Assembly: GCA_052139695.1 (NCBI GenBank)
Contig: JBKQWF010000019.1
Coordinates: 1-64,000, forward strand
Direction: 5' to 3'
Length of the DNA: 64,000 nt
Source: PLGF01 sp052139695
GTDB taxonomy: Bacteria > Verrucomicrobiota > Verrucomicrobiia > Limisphaerales > Palsa-1400
The notes beneath the pieces were generated by a model, which was not told the origin of the DNA, ran no database searches, and saw nothing but the letters and a program-made list of their open reading frames with translations. Both the position numbers and the translations under genes were made by a program. Below are positions 54,177 through 62,910 of the stretch, piece by piece (position 1 is the first letter of the stretch; the number at the start of each line of letters is the position of its first letter).

Positions 54177-57100
54177 TGTCTTCCCCCCGTTCACAACCCA
54201 GCAGTGAGATGGGCATCGCTGGACGCATCGCGCGCGCCTTCATTGATTCCAAACTGACTCCCGTCATCATCATCGCCGCCGTGCTACTGGGAGCCGCCGC
54301 AATCGTTCTGTTACCGCGCGAGGAGGAGCCGCAGATTAAGGTGCCAATGATTGACGTGCTCGTTTCCCTGCCGGGATTCAGCGCCAAGGAAGCGGAGGAA
54401 CGCGCCACCCGCCCGATGGAAAAGCTGCTTTGGGAGATTCCTGGCGTCGAATACATCTACTCCACTTCGCGACCGGGCGAGAGTTTGGCCATCGTCCGTT
54501 TCAAGGTGGGGGAGGATGTCGAAAAGAGCCTGGTGAAGCTGAACCAAAAGCTGCAATCCAACTTTGACCGCATCCCGCGCGGCGTATCGTCACCGCTCAT
54601 CAAACCCCGGTCCATTGACGACGTGCCGATTCTGGCTCTGACCTTTCACAGCGGACACTACGATCACTTGACCCTCCGCCGATTAGTGGCGCAGGTGGAT
54701 GACGCGGTGAAACAAGTTCCTCTGGTCGCCGAAACCACCCTGATCGGCGGCGCCAGGCGGCAATTGCGCGTGCTCTTGGATCCAGCGCGCCTCGCTTCCC
54801 GCAATCTCACGGCGGCGGAAATTGTGCCTATGCTGACGCAGGCCAACCGGCAGAACGTCGCTGGCAGAATCACTGGCGATAATCGTGAAACCATCGTTGA
54901 AACCGGCGACTTTCTCCGCAACGCGCAGGATGTCGAAAACGTCGTCGTGGGAGTATTAGGCGGCAAGCCGGTTTATCTGCGGGAAGTCGCGGAGATCAAA
55001 GACGACGCGCCAGAGCCGGCGCAATATGTGTTTTTCGGGAACGGTGCCGCGCATCCTGCCTTGAGCGCCGAAGAACCGGCGGTGACGCTGACCGTTGCCA
55101 AACGGCCTGGCGCGAACGCTATTGCGGTGGCGGACGAGGTCTTGAAGAAGATTGACGCGCTCCGGGGAAAAACCATTCCGAATGACGTCCGGGTCTCCAT
55201 CACCCGCAACTATGGTCTGACGGCGGCGGAGAAATCCAACGAACTCCTCTGGCATATGGGCATCGCGGTGGTCGGAGTCTCCGTGCTGATTCTTTTGACC
55301 TTGGGTTGGCGCGAGTCAGGCATCGTCGCCATTGCCATCCCCACAACCTTGGCCCTGACGCTGCTGGTGTTTTATCTATATGGCTACACGCTCAACCGCA
55401 TCACTCTGTTCGCCCTGATCTTCTCCATCGGCATCCTGGTGGACGACGCGATTGTCGTGGTCGAGAACATCGTCCGGCATTTTCACTTGCCGCAAAACAA
55501 AGGCAGGGACTGGTCCACTATCGCGGTCGAAGCGGTGAACGAAGTGGGCAACCCAACCATTCTCGCCACGTTTGCCGTGATGGCGGCGGTGCTGCCAATG
55601 GCCTTTGTCGGCGGATTGATGGGTCCTTACATGCGCCCGATTCCCATTGGGTCGAGCGCGGCCATGTTCTTTTCCCTGGCCATCGCGTTCATTGTAACGC
55701 CGTGGGCGAGCATTCGCATTCTCCGGTGGGGCCGCAAGTATTCGCAATTGACGGAGGGAACGGCTGAAGCAACCCAGACGAACCAACCGCACTTGCATTC
55801 TGCACATCCGGAGGACTTCTTCACCCTAGTTTACCGGCGCTTGATGAGCCCGCTGATCGCAAGTGTCAAGTGGCGCGTCCTTTTCCTGGCAAGCATCACT
55901 GGGCTGCTCCTGGGCGCGATGGCCTTAGTGGGCCTTGGTTGGGTGAAGGTGAAGATGCTGCCATTCGACAACAAGAGCGAGTCCCAGATTATCCTGAACA
56001 TGCCGGAAGGCAGCGCCCTGGAAAGTACGGCGCAGTGCGCGCGGGAAATCGCCGCGGCGGTGCGGGTCGAGCCTGAAGTGACGGACTATCAGATTTACAC
56101 CGGCGTGGCATCTCCCTTCAATTTCAATGGCTTGGTGCGGCATTATTTCATGCGTCGTGGCGCCAATATCGCCGACCTGCAAATCAACCTGGTGTCAAAA
56201 AACGAGCGCAAAGCCCAGAGCCACGACATCGCCAAACGAATCCGTCCGCGGGTCGCGGCCATCGCCGCCAAGTACGGCGCGCGCGTCGCCGTGGCGGAGG
56301 TGCCGCCCGGCCCGCCCGTGCTGCAAACTCTCGTCGCCGAGATTTACGGGCCGACGGAAGAAAGCCGCCTGGCTCTGGCGAACAAGGTCATCGGCATTTT
56401 CAAGAGCACACCAGGCGTGGTGGATACGGACTGGTATATCGAGGCGGATCAACCAGAGGCGCGCTTTGTGGTGGATAAGGAAAAGGCAACATTGAACGGC
56501 CTCAGCGAGGAATCCATCGCCGAAACGCTGCGCATCGCGGTTGGCGGTCAAGCCGTGGACTTGCTCCATGTGCCGCAGGAAAAAGAAGACGTGGACATTG
56601 TGCTGCAACTTCCGCGGGAGAGCCGCACCACGACGGATGAATTGCTGGCCTTGCGAGTCCGTGCGGTTGACAACCCCGCCGCGCCCCTCGTGCCCTTGCG
56701 CGAACTGGTGAAGGTGCGGCAAACCACGGTGGACAAGAGCATCTATCACAAGAACCTAATGCCCGTGACTTATGTTATCGGCGATGTGGCCGGAGTAGTC
56801 GAAAGCCCCGTCTATGCGATTTTGAACATGAACAAGGCTTTGAAAGCGCTCGACACGCGGGAGTTCGGAGGTTCGGGCGCGACGCTGAAAGTATTGAACG
56901 CCGTGCAACCGTTTACAGACGACCAACCCTCGATTAAATGGGACGGCGAATGGCACATTACGATTGAGGTTTTTCGTGACCTTGGAAGCGCCTTCGCCGC
57001 CTGTTTGGTGCTCATCTTTATCTTGATGGTCGGTTGGTTTCGGTCCTTTCTCACGCCGCTCATTGTGATGGTGGCCATTCCCTTCTCTTTGGTCGGCATC

Positions 57101-57487
57101 ATGCCCGCGCACGGATTGCTTGGCGCGTTCTTCACCGCCACTTCGATGATCGGCTTCATGGCCGGGGCCGGCATCGTCGTGCGCAATTCCATCATCCTGG
57201 TGGATTTCATCGAGCAGCGGCTGGCGGAAGGAATGCCGCTGGCCGACGCCGTAGTGGATGCGGGAGCAGTTCGTTTCCGTCCCATGCTGCTAACCGCCTT
57301 GGCAGTCGTTGTAGGTGCCAGCGTCATTTTGGCGGACCCCATATTTCAGGGGCTTGCCATTTCCCTGATGGCGGGTGAGATCGCCTCGCTCCTCATCAGT
57401 CGGATGGCGGTGCCGGTGCTTTACTTTATGGCCTACAAGCGTAAGGCGGAAATAGGCGCGGTTTTGCAAGCGTCGCGACTTCCTTGA
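54176..57487 (+). CDS. RND-family inner-membrane efflux transporter
   Basis: A 1103-residue AcrB/HAE-type proton-driven pump. Twelve helices are expected; the proton-relay Asp pair lies in FSIGILVDDAIVVVENIVRH. The first periplasmic loop begins EEEPQIKVPMIDVLVSLPG and the second ends near the NSIILVDFIEQRL of helix 10-11. Substrate cannot be read from sequence. The neighbourhood (thioredoxin, small Cys proteins, sulfite oxidase) suggests export linked to sulfur or thiol stress rather than general drugs. Length is slightly above AcrB. Confidence 0.94.
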   Translation: MSSPRSQPSSEMGIAGRIARAFIDSKLTPVIIIAAVLLGAAAIVLLPREEEPQIKVPMIDVLVSLPGFSAKEAEERATRPMEKLLWEIPGVEYIYSTSRPGESLAIVRFKVGEDVEKSLVKLNQKLQSNFDRIPRGVSSPLIKPRSIDDVPILALTFHSGHYDHLTLRRLVAQVDDAVKQVPLVAETTLIGGARRQLRVLLDPARLASRNLTAAEIVPMLTQANRQNVAGRITGDNRETIVETGDFLRNAQDVENVVVGVLGGKPVYLREVAEIKDDAPEPAQYVFFGNGAAHPALSAEEPAVTLTVAKRPGANAIAVADEVLKKIDALRGKTIPNDVRVSITRNYGLTAAEKSNELLWHMGIAVVGVSVLILLTLGWRESGIVAIAIPTTLALTLLVFYLYGYTLNRITLFALIFSIGILVDDAIVVVENIVRHFHLPQNKGRDWSTIAVEAVNEVGNPTILATFAVMAAVLPMAFVGGLMGPYMRPIPIGSSAAMFFSLAIAFIVTPWASIRILRWGRKYSQLTEGTAEATQTNQPHLHSAHPEDFFTLVYRRLMSPLIASVKWRVLFLASITGLLLGAMALVGLGWVKVKMLPFDNKSESQIILNMPEGSALESTAQCAREIAAAVRVEPEVTDYQIYTGVASPFNFNGLVRHYFMRRGANIADLQINLVSKNERKAQSHDIAKRIRPRVAAIAAKYGARVAVAEVPPGPPVLQTLVAEIYGPTEESRLALANKVIGIFKSTPGVVDTDWYIEADQPEARFVVDKEKATLNGLSEESIAETLRIAVGGQAVDLLHVPQEKEDVDIVLQLPRESRTTTDELLALRVRAVDNPAAPLVPLRELVKVRQTTVDKSIYHKNLMPVTYVIGDVAGVVESPVYAILNMNKALKALDTREFGGSGATLKVLNAVQPFTDDQPSIKWDGEWHITIEVFRDLGSAFAACLVLIFILMVGWFRSFLTPLIVMVAIPFSLVGIMPAHGLLGAFFTATSMIGFMAGAGIVVRNSIILVDFIEQRLAEGMPLADAVVDAGAVRFRPMLLTALAVVVGASVILADPIFQGLAISLMAGEIASLLISRMAVPVLYFMAYKRKAEIGAVLQASRLP

Positions 57488-57536
57488 ATTGTCCGGTCAA
57501 TCAGCGCAGAATTCCCAGCGTCGGTTCGACTCCGTC

Positions 57537-58748
57537 ATGGAAAATCTTAAAATTGCTCGGTTGAGCCGCCGCGATTTCGTGCGCGCGGCCGGTGTTGTTG
57601 GCGCGTCGGTTCTAGCGTCTCCGTTCACGCCACCGGTCGCCGGCGAGTCTCCAGTCCCGGTTGAAAAACTCGTCAGGTTTCCCGAAAAACTGGAGCTAAT
57701 ACTGAGGACCGACCGTCCGCCGCAATTGGAGACTCCCTTGCGTTACTTTCGCGAGGATCTCACTCCCAACGAAGCCTTTTACGTCCGCTGGCATTTGGAG
57801 GGCATTCCAACCTCCGTCAACACGAGGGAATTTCGCCTGCAAATCTCCGGCCACGTCGAGAAACCGGTAGCGTTGTCGTTGGCCGATTTGCGGAGCCAGT
57901 TCGAGGCCGTGTCTCTGGTCGCCGTCAACCAATGCTCAGGCAATTCCAGGAGCTTCTTTGCGCCGCGCGTGCCGGGCGGCCAATGGAAAAATGGTGCGAT
58001 GGGAAACGCCCGTTGGACAGGGGTGGCGTTGCGGGACTTGCTCGATCGCGCTGGTGTCAAAACGGGAGCCATCGAGGTCAGCTTCGGCGGGCTGGATCGC
58101 CCAGCGCTGTCCGCGACTCCGAAGTTTGTCAAAGCGCTGTCGATCGACCACGCCAAAGATGGCGAGGTCATGGTGGCGTACGAAATGAATGGGACCGAAT
58201 TGCCGATACTGAACGGGTTTCCGCTTCGCCTGGTGGTGCCGGGGTGGTACGCAACCTATTGGGTCAAGGCGCTCAACGAAATCCAGGTGCTGCCCGAGAA
58301 GTTTCACGGTTTTTGGATGGAGAAAGCTTATCGTGTCCCCGCTTCCCCTGACGGCAATGAATCTTCCGGACATCTCTCTACGGAGACCACGCCGATCAGC
58401 CGGATGACCCTTCGTTCCCTTTTTGTTCGTCCGGAACCAGGGGAGCGATTGCCGGCCAAAGCGCCCTTTGACGTTCAGGGCATCGCCTTTGACAGCGGCA
58501 GCGGCATCCAGCGCGTCGAGGTGTCCGTGGATGGCGGCGCAAATTGGCAAATGGCTCAATTGGATCCTGATTTGGGGAAATACTCATGGCGGCGCTGGCG
58601 GCTCAATTGGGCGCCACCGGCAACCGGGAAGTATTCGTTGAAAGTGAGGGCTTTTAACAATGCCGCTCAGCAACAAACCGGCAGCCTATGGAATCGTGGC
58701 GGTTACATGCGAAATGTCATTGAGCAAACCGAAGTGGAGGTCTTCTGA
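57537..58748 (+). CDS. Tat-exported sulfite-oxidase-family molybdoenzyme
   Basis: A 403-residue periplasmic enzyme. The Tat motif SRRDFVRAAG (10-19) starts the export signal. The molybdopterin domain contains the molybdenum-ligating cysteine in VNQCSGNSR (C133) and later YEMNGTELPILNGFPLRLVVPGWY, typical of the family. A dimerisation domain follows to the C-terminus. It resembles SorA-type sulfite dehydrogenases, which oxidise sulfite to sulfate and pass electrons to cytochrome c. It is followed by a cytochrome c gene 1 base later, as in sorAB. Substrate could also be another sulfur or nitrogen compound. Confidence 0.9.
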   Translation: MENLKIARLSRRDFVRAAGVVGASVLASPFTPPVAGESPVPVEKLVRFPEKLELILRTDRPPQLETPLRYFREDLTPNEAFYVRWHLEGIPTSVNTREFRLQISGHVEKPVALSLADLRSQFEAVSLVAVNQCSGNSRSFFAPRVPGGQWKNGAMGNARWTGVALRDLLDRAGVKTGAIEVSFGGLDRPALSATPKFVKALSIDHAKDGEVMVAYEMNGTELPILNGFPLRLVVPGWYATYWVKALNEIQVLPEKFHGFWMEKAYRVPASPDGNESSGHLSTETTPISRMTLRSLFVRPEPGERLPAKAPFDVQGIAFDSGSGIQRVEVSVDGGANWQMAQLDPDLGKYSWRRWRLNWAPPATGKYSLKVRAFNNAAQQQTGSLWNRGGYMRNVIEQTEVEVF

Positions 58749-58749
58749 T

Positions 58750-59799
58750 ATGGCCGCGTGGAAACTGCCATTCTCTTATGCAGCGGTCGTTTGGTTTGCG
58801 GCTTCTGGTTTTGTCGCGTCCGCCGCAAACAACGCGCCCGACCCTGCCGCGAGTGCCGCGCCCGAAACCCGCTCCATTACCTTGCCGCATTTTGAGCCGG
58901 ATTTGCCCAGCGCCCCCGGGCGCGACGAGTTTATGATGGTTTGCGCGAGTTGCCATTCTCCGCGGTACGTCACGATGCAACCGCCTTTTTCGGAAGGCAA
59001 ATGGACCGAGGAGGTGGACAAGATGTCCAAGAACTACGGAGCGCAAATGGACGCGGACCAGCGCCAGGCGATCGTGGGATACCTGGTTGCCATCAACAGC
59101 CCAACAACGGTCGCCGCATCACCCGCCGATGACGACGAAGACGGTTCGTCCACAAAACCCAAACTGGCGCGCTACGTCGAAACGGCTCCGCGTCTAAGGT
59201 TTCCCGCTGACCCGGTCGAGGCGCGGGAAGAAGTAAAACACGGTGCTGATTTATTCGCGCAAGATTGCGCCGGGTGCCACGGGGCTGCTGGTCGCGGCGA
59301 CGGATTTATCAGCCCGGTCCTGTTCCGTAAAGCCGAAAACCTGGCCGCCTCGCGGTACTCCGAAAAACTCGTCAGCCGGATTCTCTGGAATGGAAAGCGC
59401 GGGACCTCCATGCCGTCGTGGCGCGGTTTGCCCGCAACGGACTTGGCGGCAGTGGTGAAGTTCGTCGAAACGTTGCACCCCCGCAACGAGCCTGACCATA
59501 TCCCCGCCGAGACCATCCAACACGGCAAACAACTGTTCCTGCACAATTGCGCCCCATGTCATGGCGAGGCTGCGGATGGCAACGGCGTGAACGCGGCGAT
59601 GCTCCTTCCGCCGCCCGCCAATTTCAAACTGAAGCAGCCTGACTTGAATTACATTTTGCTGGTCTTGCAGGATGGGGTTCCCGGCACGCCCATGCCATCC
59701 TGGCGCGACCAACTTTCCAAGGCAGACCGGCAAAAAGTCGCAGCCTATGTCCGCTCGCTTTTCAATGACGGCGAGGACGTTGGTGCTGGTGCAAAGTAG
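58750..59799 (+). CDS. Exported triheme cytochrome c, partner of the molybdoenzyme
   Basis: A 349-residue periplasmic cytochrome with a signal peptide (about 1-25, ending ASAAN). Three heme motifs are visible: CASCH (C65-H69), CAGCH (C173-H177) and CAPCH (C267-H271). Each lies in its own class-I-type domain, with MPSW sequences after the second and third that provide Met ligands. SorB is normally monoheme, so this three-domain form is larger than usual. It probably accepts electrons from the sulfite-oxidase-like protein and delivers them to the respiratory chain. A start at 58660 was rejected because it lies in the previous gene. Confidence 0.92.
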   Translation: MAAWKLPFSYAAVVWFAASGFVASAANNAPDPAASAAPETRSITLPHFEPDLPSAPGRDEFMMVCASCHSPRYVTMQPPFSEGKWTEEVDKMSKNYGAQMDADQRQAIVGYLVAINSPTTVAASPADDDEDGSSTKPKLARYVETAPRLRFPADPVEAREEVKHGADLFAQDCAGCHGAAGRGDGFISPVLFRKAENLAASRYSEKLVSRILWNGKRGTSMPSWRGLPATDLAAVVKFVETLHPRNEPDHIPAETIQHGKQLFLHNCAPCHGEAADGNGVNAAMLLPPPANFKLKQPDLNYILLVLQDGVPGTPMPSWRDQLSKADRQKVAAYVRSLFNDGEDVGAGAK

Positions 59800-59888
59800 C
59801 GGCTGCGAGGTTCAAAAACCATCATCACCTGTAAGTCGCACGGCACCGCAAGGTTGAGGGGCCTGAGCCTTCCGAAACAGCGGGCTTT

Positions 59889-60725
59889 TTAATCCACTCC
59901 CGTATAACCAGGGGTGCGCTGCGCCAGCCAAGTGTAATCAATGGGGCCGGCTTGAGCGTCGCCCACGCTTTGGTAGGTGACGGGCCTGATCCAATTCTTG
60001 TCATTGGCCCATTTATGAATTTCCGAATGCCCATCGGCAAAGCTGAACCCGCAACCCTTGTTGTGGGTGCTGGCCGGCACATCATTGAAGCTTCCAGCGG
60101 TGCTCTTATACTTCGCATCGATGTAAAGCATGGCGTCGTTGATGCTATCCGGATGCTCGTCCACCAGAACCCACGTCATGCTCGGCGCGGGGTTGGCCAA
60201 ATCGGTCATTTTTTTCAATGCGATGGTGTAGCCCAAGCCCGACCATTTTTCCCCCTGGCCCAACCAAGCGTCCATGGAAACACTGCGGACCCTCTCGGGA
60301 AAATGCGCCCTGACTTGGTCAGACGCCAGGAAGGTATCGGCCGGACACTTGTAGAGCTGCCATCCGTTGGCGTAATAGGGGGCCAACAGGGCGTATTTCG
60401 GGTTGCCCAGCAGCATGTAATTGGTGTTGTCGGTCGTCACGGACCAGTCCATTTGCCCGACGCACCAACACGTTCCCGGGGTATTGGCGTCGTTGTCGTT
60501 ATTATCGTTGAGAACGAGGCAGTCTCTGAAGTCATGAGAGTAACTGATCCAAGCCATGGTCAACTGGTGGGTGTTGTTCATGCACAGGATTCCTTGGGAT
60601 TGGGTTTTGGCCCGGGACAACGCGGGCAACAGCATGGAGGCCAAAATGGCGATGATGGCGATGACGACCAACAACTCGATCAGAGTAAAACCGCCATCGG
60701 TACGCGAGCGTCTGTTAATTGTCAT
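59889..60725 (-). CDS. Prepilin-type (DUF1559-like) pseudopilin
   Basis: A 278-residue protein with a type II secretion/type IV pilin prepilin signal. The cleavage site is G-FTLIELLVVIAIIAILASML, followed by a long helix and SRAKTQSQGILCMNNTHQLTMAW. The C-terminal domain has an H-x9-DG-like ending (CGFSFADGHSEIHKW), typical of the large expanded pseudopilin families in Planctomycetes and Verrucomicrobia. Single gene, convergent with the cytochrome gene. Role on the cell surface is not known. Confidence 0.92.
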   Translation of the reverse strand: MTINRRSRTDGGFTLIELLVVIAIIAILASMLLPALSRAKTQSQGILCMNNTHQLTMAWISYSHDFRDCLVLNDNNDNDANTPGTCWCVGQMDWSVTTDNTNYMLLGNPKYALLAPYYANGWQLYKCPADTFLASDQVRAHFPERVRSVSMDAWLGQGEKWSGLGYTIALKKMTDLANPAPSMTWVLVDEHPDSINDAMLYIDAKYKSTAGSFNDVPASTHNKGCGFSFADGHSEIHKWANDKNWIRPVTYQSVGDAQAGPIDYTWLAQRTPGYTGVD

Positions 60726-60809
60726 AAAAGTGCTTCACGATTGACCGTCGTTATTAGTGATTTTTTGGGCTACTGCCGCAGACAATACAAGATCGGAGGC
60801 TGTCAGGCA

Positions 60810-60842
60810 AGTCAAAAAGATGCAGGACAGTCAAAAAGATGC
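60810..60842 (-). repeat. 14-bp direct repeat upstream of the pseudopilin gene
   Basis: AGTCAAAAAGATGC occurs at 60810-60823 and again at 60829-60842, a 19-bp period. The repeats lie 85-117 bases upstream of the pseudopilin start. They could be a tandem regulator site. Confidence 0.5.
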
Positions 60843-60922
60843 GCGGCAACACCCTGGGTTCCTACTGATCGAAGCTTTTGCGCTTTTAACAGACACCCTC
60901 GCGGTCTAAGCTGCGAACCAAG

Positions 60923-61669
60923 ATGCACGGACGAACCGATTTAGTAGATTGGAGACAGAAGATTGAGCGCCTTGTTTGCGTGGCGCTTCTGCTCCTTGCC
61001 GGCTGCGCCAGCCACCATAGGCATGATCCTCCGCCACCCCCGCCCCCGCCACCGCCTCCGCCCCCGCCGGTAGCCATCGCCTTCGCGCCTCGCGCCAACC
61101 ACTGGACGACGCAATGGAGGCCTCTATTTGACGGGAAGACCTTGAATAATTGGGCGGCGACGGATTTCGGCGGGCATGGCGAGGTAACGGTCCAGGATGG
61201 CGAAATCAAAATGGCGATGGGGGCTGAACTGACGGGCGTCAACTGGACCAATGGCCCGCTGCCAAAGATCGATTACGAGATTTCTCTGGATGCCATCAAG
61301 CTGGAGGGGAGCGATTTTTTTTGCGGGCTGACTTTTCCCGTGGCTGATTCCTCTTGCAGCCTGATCCTGGGCGGCTGGGGCGGCGGTCTGGTGGGGCTTT
61401 CCAGCCTCGATGGCCAGGATGCCTCGGAAAACGAAACCACTCGCAGCATGTTTTTCCCCAATGACCATTGGTATCACATTCTTGTGCGCGTGACGGCGGC
61501 CAAAATTGAGGCCTGGCTGGATGACAAAAGGATCATCGACGCGTCCATCGCGGGGCGAAAAGTTTCCTTGCGGCCAGGGTCAATTTATCTTTCGGAACCT
61601 CTGGGCGTCGCCACCTATGCCACGACGGGAGCGGCGAAAAACATTCAATTGCGCCTGATTGAACACTGA
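60923..61669 (+). CDS. DUF1080 (3-keto-disaccharide-hydrolase-like) lipoprotein
   Basis: A 248-residue lipoprotein. The lipobox LLAGCASHH marks the modified Cys. A run of 14 prolines follows immediately (about residues 36-49) and acts as a rigid tether. The rest is a concanavalin-like beta domain of the DUF1080 type (WRPLFDGKTLNNWAATDFGGHGEVTVQDGEI, and WYHILVRVTAAKIEAWLDD). Related proteins act on or bind 3-keto-glycosides, but the function of this one is not shown. Its stop overlaps the trmB start by 11 bases. Confidence 0.85.
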   Translation: MHGRTDLVDWRQKIERLVCVALLLLAGCASHHRHDPPPPPPPPPPPPPPVAIAFAPRANHWTTQWRPLFDGKTLNNWAATDFGGHGEVTVQDGEIKMAMGAELTGVNWTNGPLPKIDYEISLDAIKLEGSDFFCGLTFPVADSSCSLILGGWGGGLVGLSSLDGQDASENETTRSMFFPNDHWYHILVRVTAAKIEAWLDDKRIIDASIAGRKVSLRPGSIYLSEPLGVATYATTGAAKNIQLRLIEH

Positions 61670-62276
61670 GATTTCCGCGCCGGCCGTTTCGTCTCTCGTT
61701 TATCCGCTGGCGTCCATTGTCGAGCGGCTCGACTTGGCGCGTTTGTTCGCAAACCAGCAATTGCTGGAAGTGGAACTGGGCAGCGGCGACGGTTCATTTT
61801 TGGCGCAATATGCCGCCCTTCACCCGGAGCGCAATTTTATCGGTGTCGAGCGGCTGCTGGGACGGTTGCGCAAATTGGATCGAAAAGGCCAGCGGCTGAA
61901 TTTGGCGAACTTGCGGTTGCTGCGAATTGAAGCCTCCTATTTTTTGGATTGGTTGCTGCCGCCACGGTCGATTCACGCGCTGCACGTTTATTTTCCCGAC
62001 CCATGGCCCAAGCGCAAACATCAAAGGCACCGGCTGATCAATGAGCGTTTTCCCAAGCTGGCCGGCCAGGCTCTGGCGGCGGGTGGCGCGGTTTATTTGC
62101 GCACGGATGACGCGGATTATTTTTCGCGGATGACAAAGGCGTTTGCCGCCTGTCCATCCTTTAAAGAAGTCCCGACGCCCGAAGCTCTCGCGGCGGTGAT
62201 GACTGATTTTGAGCGCGGTTTCCTCCGGCGCGGTGTTCCAACCTTGCGTGCGGCTTACCAGTTTAACGGTCCTTGA
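61659..62276 (+). CDS. trmB: tRNA (guanine-N7)-methyltransferase
   Basis: A 205-residue SAM-dependent enzyme that makes m7G46 in tRNA. The SAM-binding motif is EVELGSGDGSFLAQYAALHPERNFIGVE. The catalytic/recognition motif is VYFPDPWPKRKHQRHRLI, with the later FPKLAGQAL and YLRTDDADYF. The start is a TTG. It overlaps the DUF1080 gene and ends just before a convergent membrane gene. Confidence 0.94.
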   Translation: MNTEISAPAVSSLVYPLASIVERLDLARLFANQQLLEVELGSGDGSFLAQYAALHPERNFIGVERLLGRLRKLDRKGQRLNLANLRLLRIEASYFLDWLLPPRSIHALHVYFPDPWPKRKHQRHRLINERFPKLAGQALAAGGAVYLRTDDADYFSRMTKAFAACPSFKEVPTPEALAAVMTDFERGFLRRGVPTLRAAYQFNGP

Positions 62277-62279
62277 GCC

Positions 62280-62711
62280 TTAGACATCAATAACGGGTCC
62301 GCCGTCATCGCTCGGCGGCGGTGGCCTTGGCCGGCCGCGATGAAGCTCAACTCGCGGGCCTCCGCCTTTGGTCAGAGTGTTGAGCAGCATGGAAACGATG
62401 CTGATGATGAGCGATCCCCAGAAAGCCGCCCAAAAGGAATCGACGTGAAAATCACGGAGAATGTGCCCCACCCAGTAGAGCAGCAAGGCGTTAATTACGA
62501 GGATGAAAAGGCCGAGCGTAAAAACCAGCAGTGGCAGCGATAGAACCAGCATGATTGGGCGAACAAAGGCATTGAGCAAGCCGAGCAAAAGCGTCGCAAT
62601 GAGCAAACCTCCGGTTGTGTAATGTATGCCGCGGACAATACTTGCAGCCAGCATGACTGCCACCATGGTAATCAGCCAGCGCTTCAGGAAGGAAATCAAG
62701 TTTTGGGACAT
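62280..62711 (-). CDS. Phage-holin-4-like (YvlD-type) membrane protein
   Basis: A 143-residue membrane protein with four helices (about 8-27, 32-50, 56-82 and 92-112). NAFVRPIMLVLSLPLLVFTLGLFILVINALLLYWVG is the family hallmark of 'phage holin family 4' proteins, which are general bacterial membrane proteins despite the name. The C-terminal tail is Pro/Asp-rich. Its role is unknown. Confidence 0.88.
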   Translation of the reverse strand: MSQNLISFLKRWLITMVAVMLAASIVRGIHYTTGGLLIATLLLGLLNAFVRPIMLVLSLPLLVFTLGLFILVINALLLYWVGHILRDFHVDSFWAAFWGSLIISIVSMLLNTLTKGGGPRVELHRGRPRPPPPSDDGGPVIDV

Positions 62712-62847
62712 ATCCTTAACGCACAGTCATCGGCCCTGATTGGAGAGCCTCAATAGCATCCCGCACGCCGGGGCCAAAGACAAGGCGGTTTTTCGGTTTT
62801 TCGAGTGCTGTCAGGCGCTGTGTCAAGAGCATCGCTGCTAGAATAGC

Positions 62848-62910
62848 CACAGATATGCACAGATTTTCACAGATATACTCTTGATCTGTGCGCTTCTGTG
62901 CTGGTCTGTG
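62848..62910. repeat. Phased CACAGA/TCTGTG inverted array
   Basis: CACAGA is repeated at 62848, 62858 and 62868, and its complement TCTGTG at 62885, 62895 and 62905, all at a 10-bp period. The two halves form an imperfect palindrome around 62874-62884. It overlaps the last 15 codons of the agmatine deiminase gene (62867-62911). The layout (one DNA turn between sites) suggests protein binding or a mobile repeat. Confidence 0.75.
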
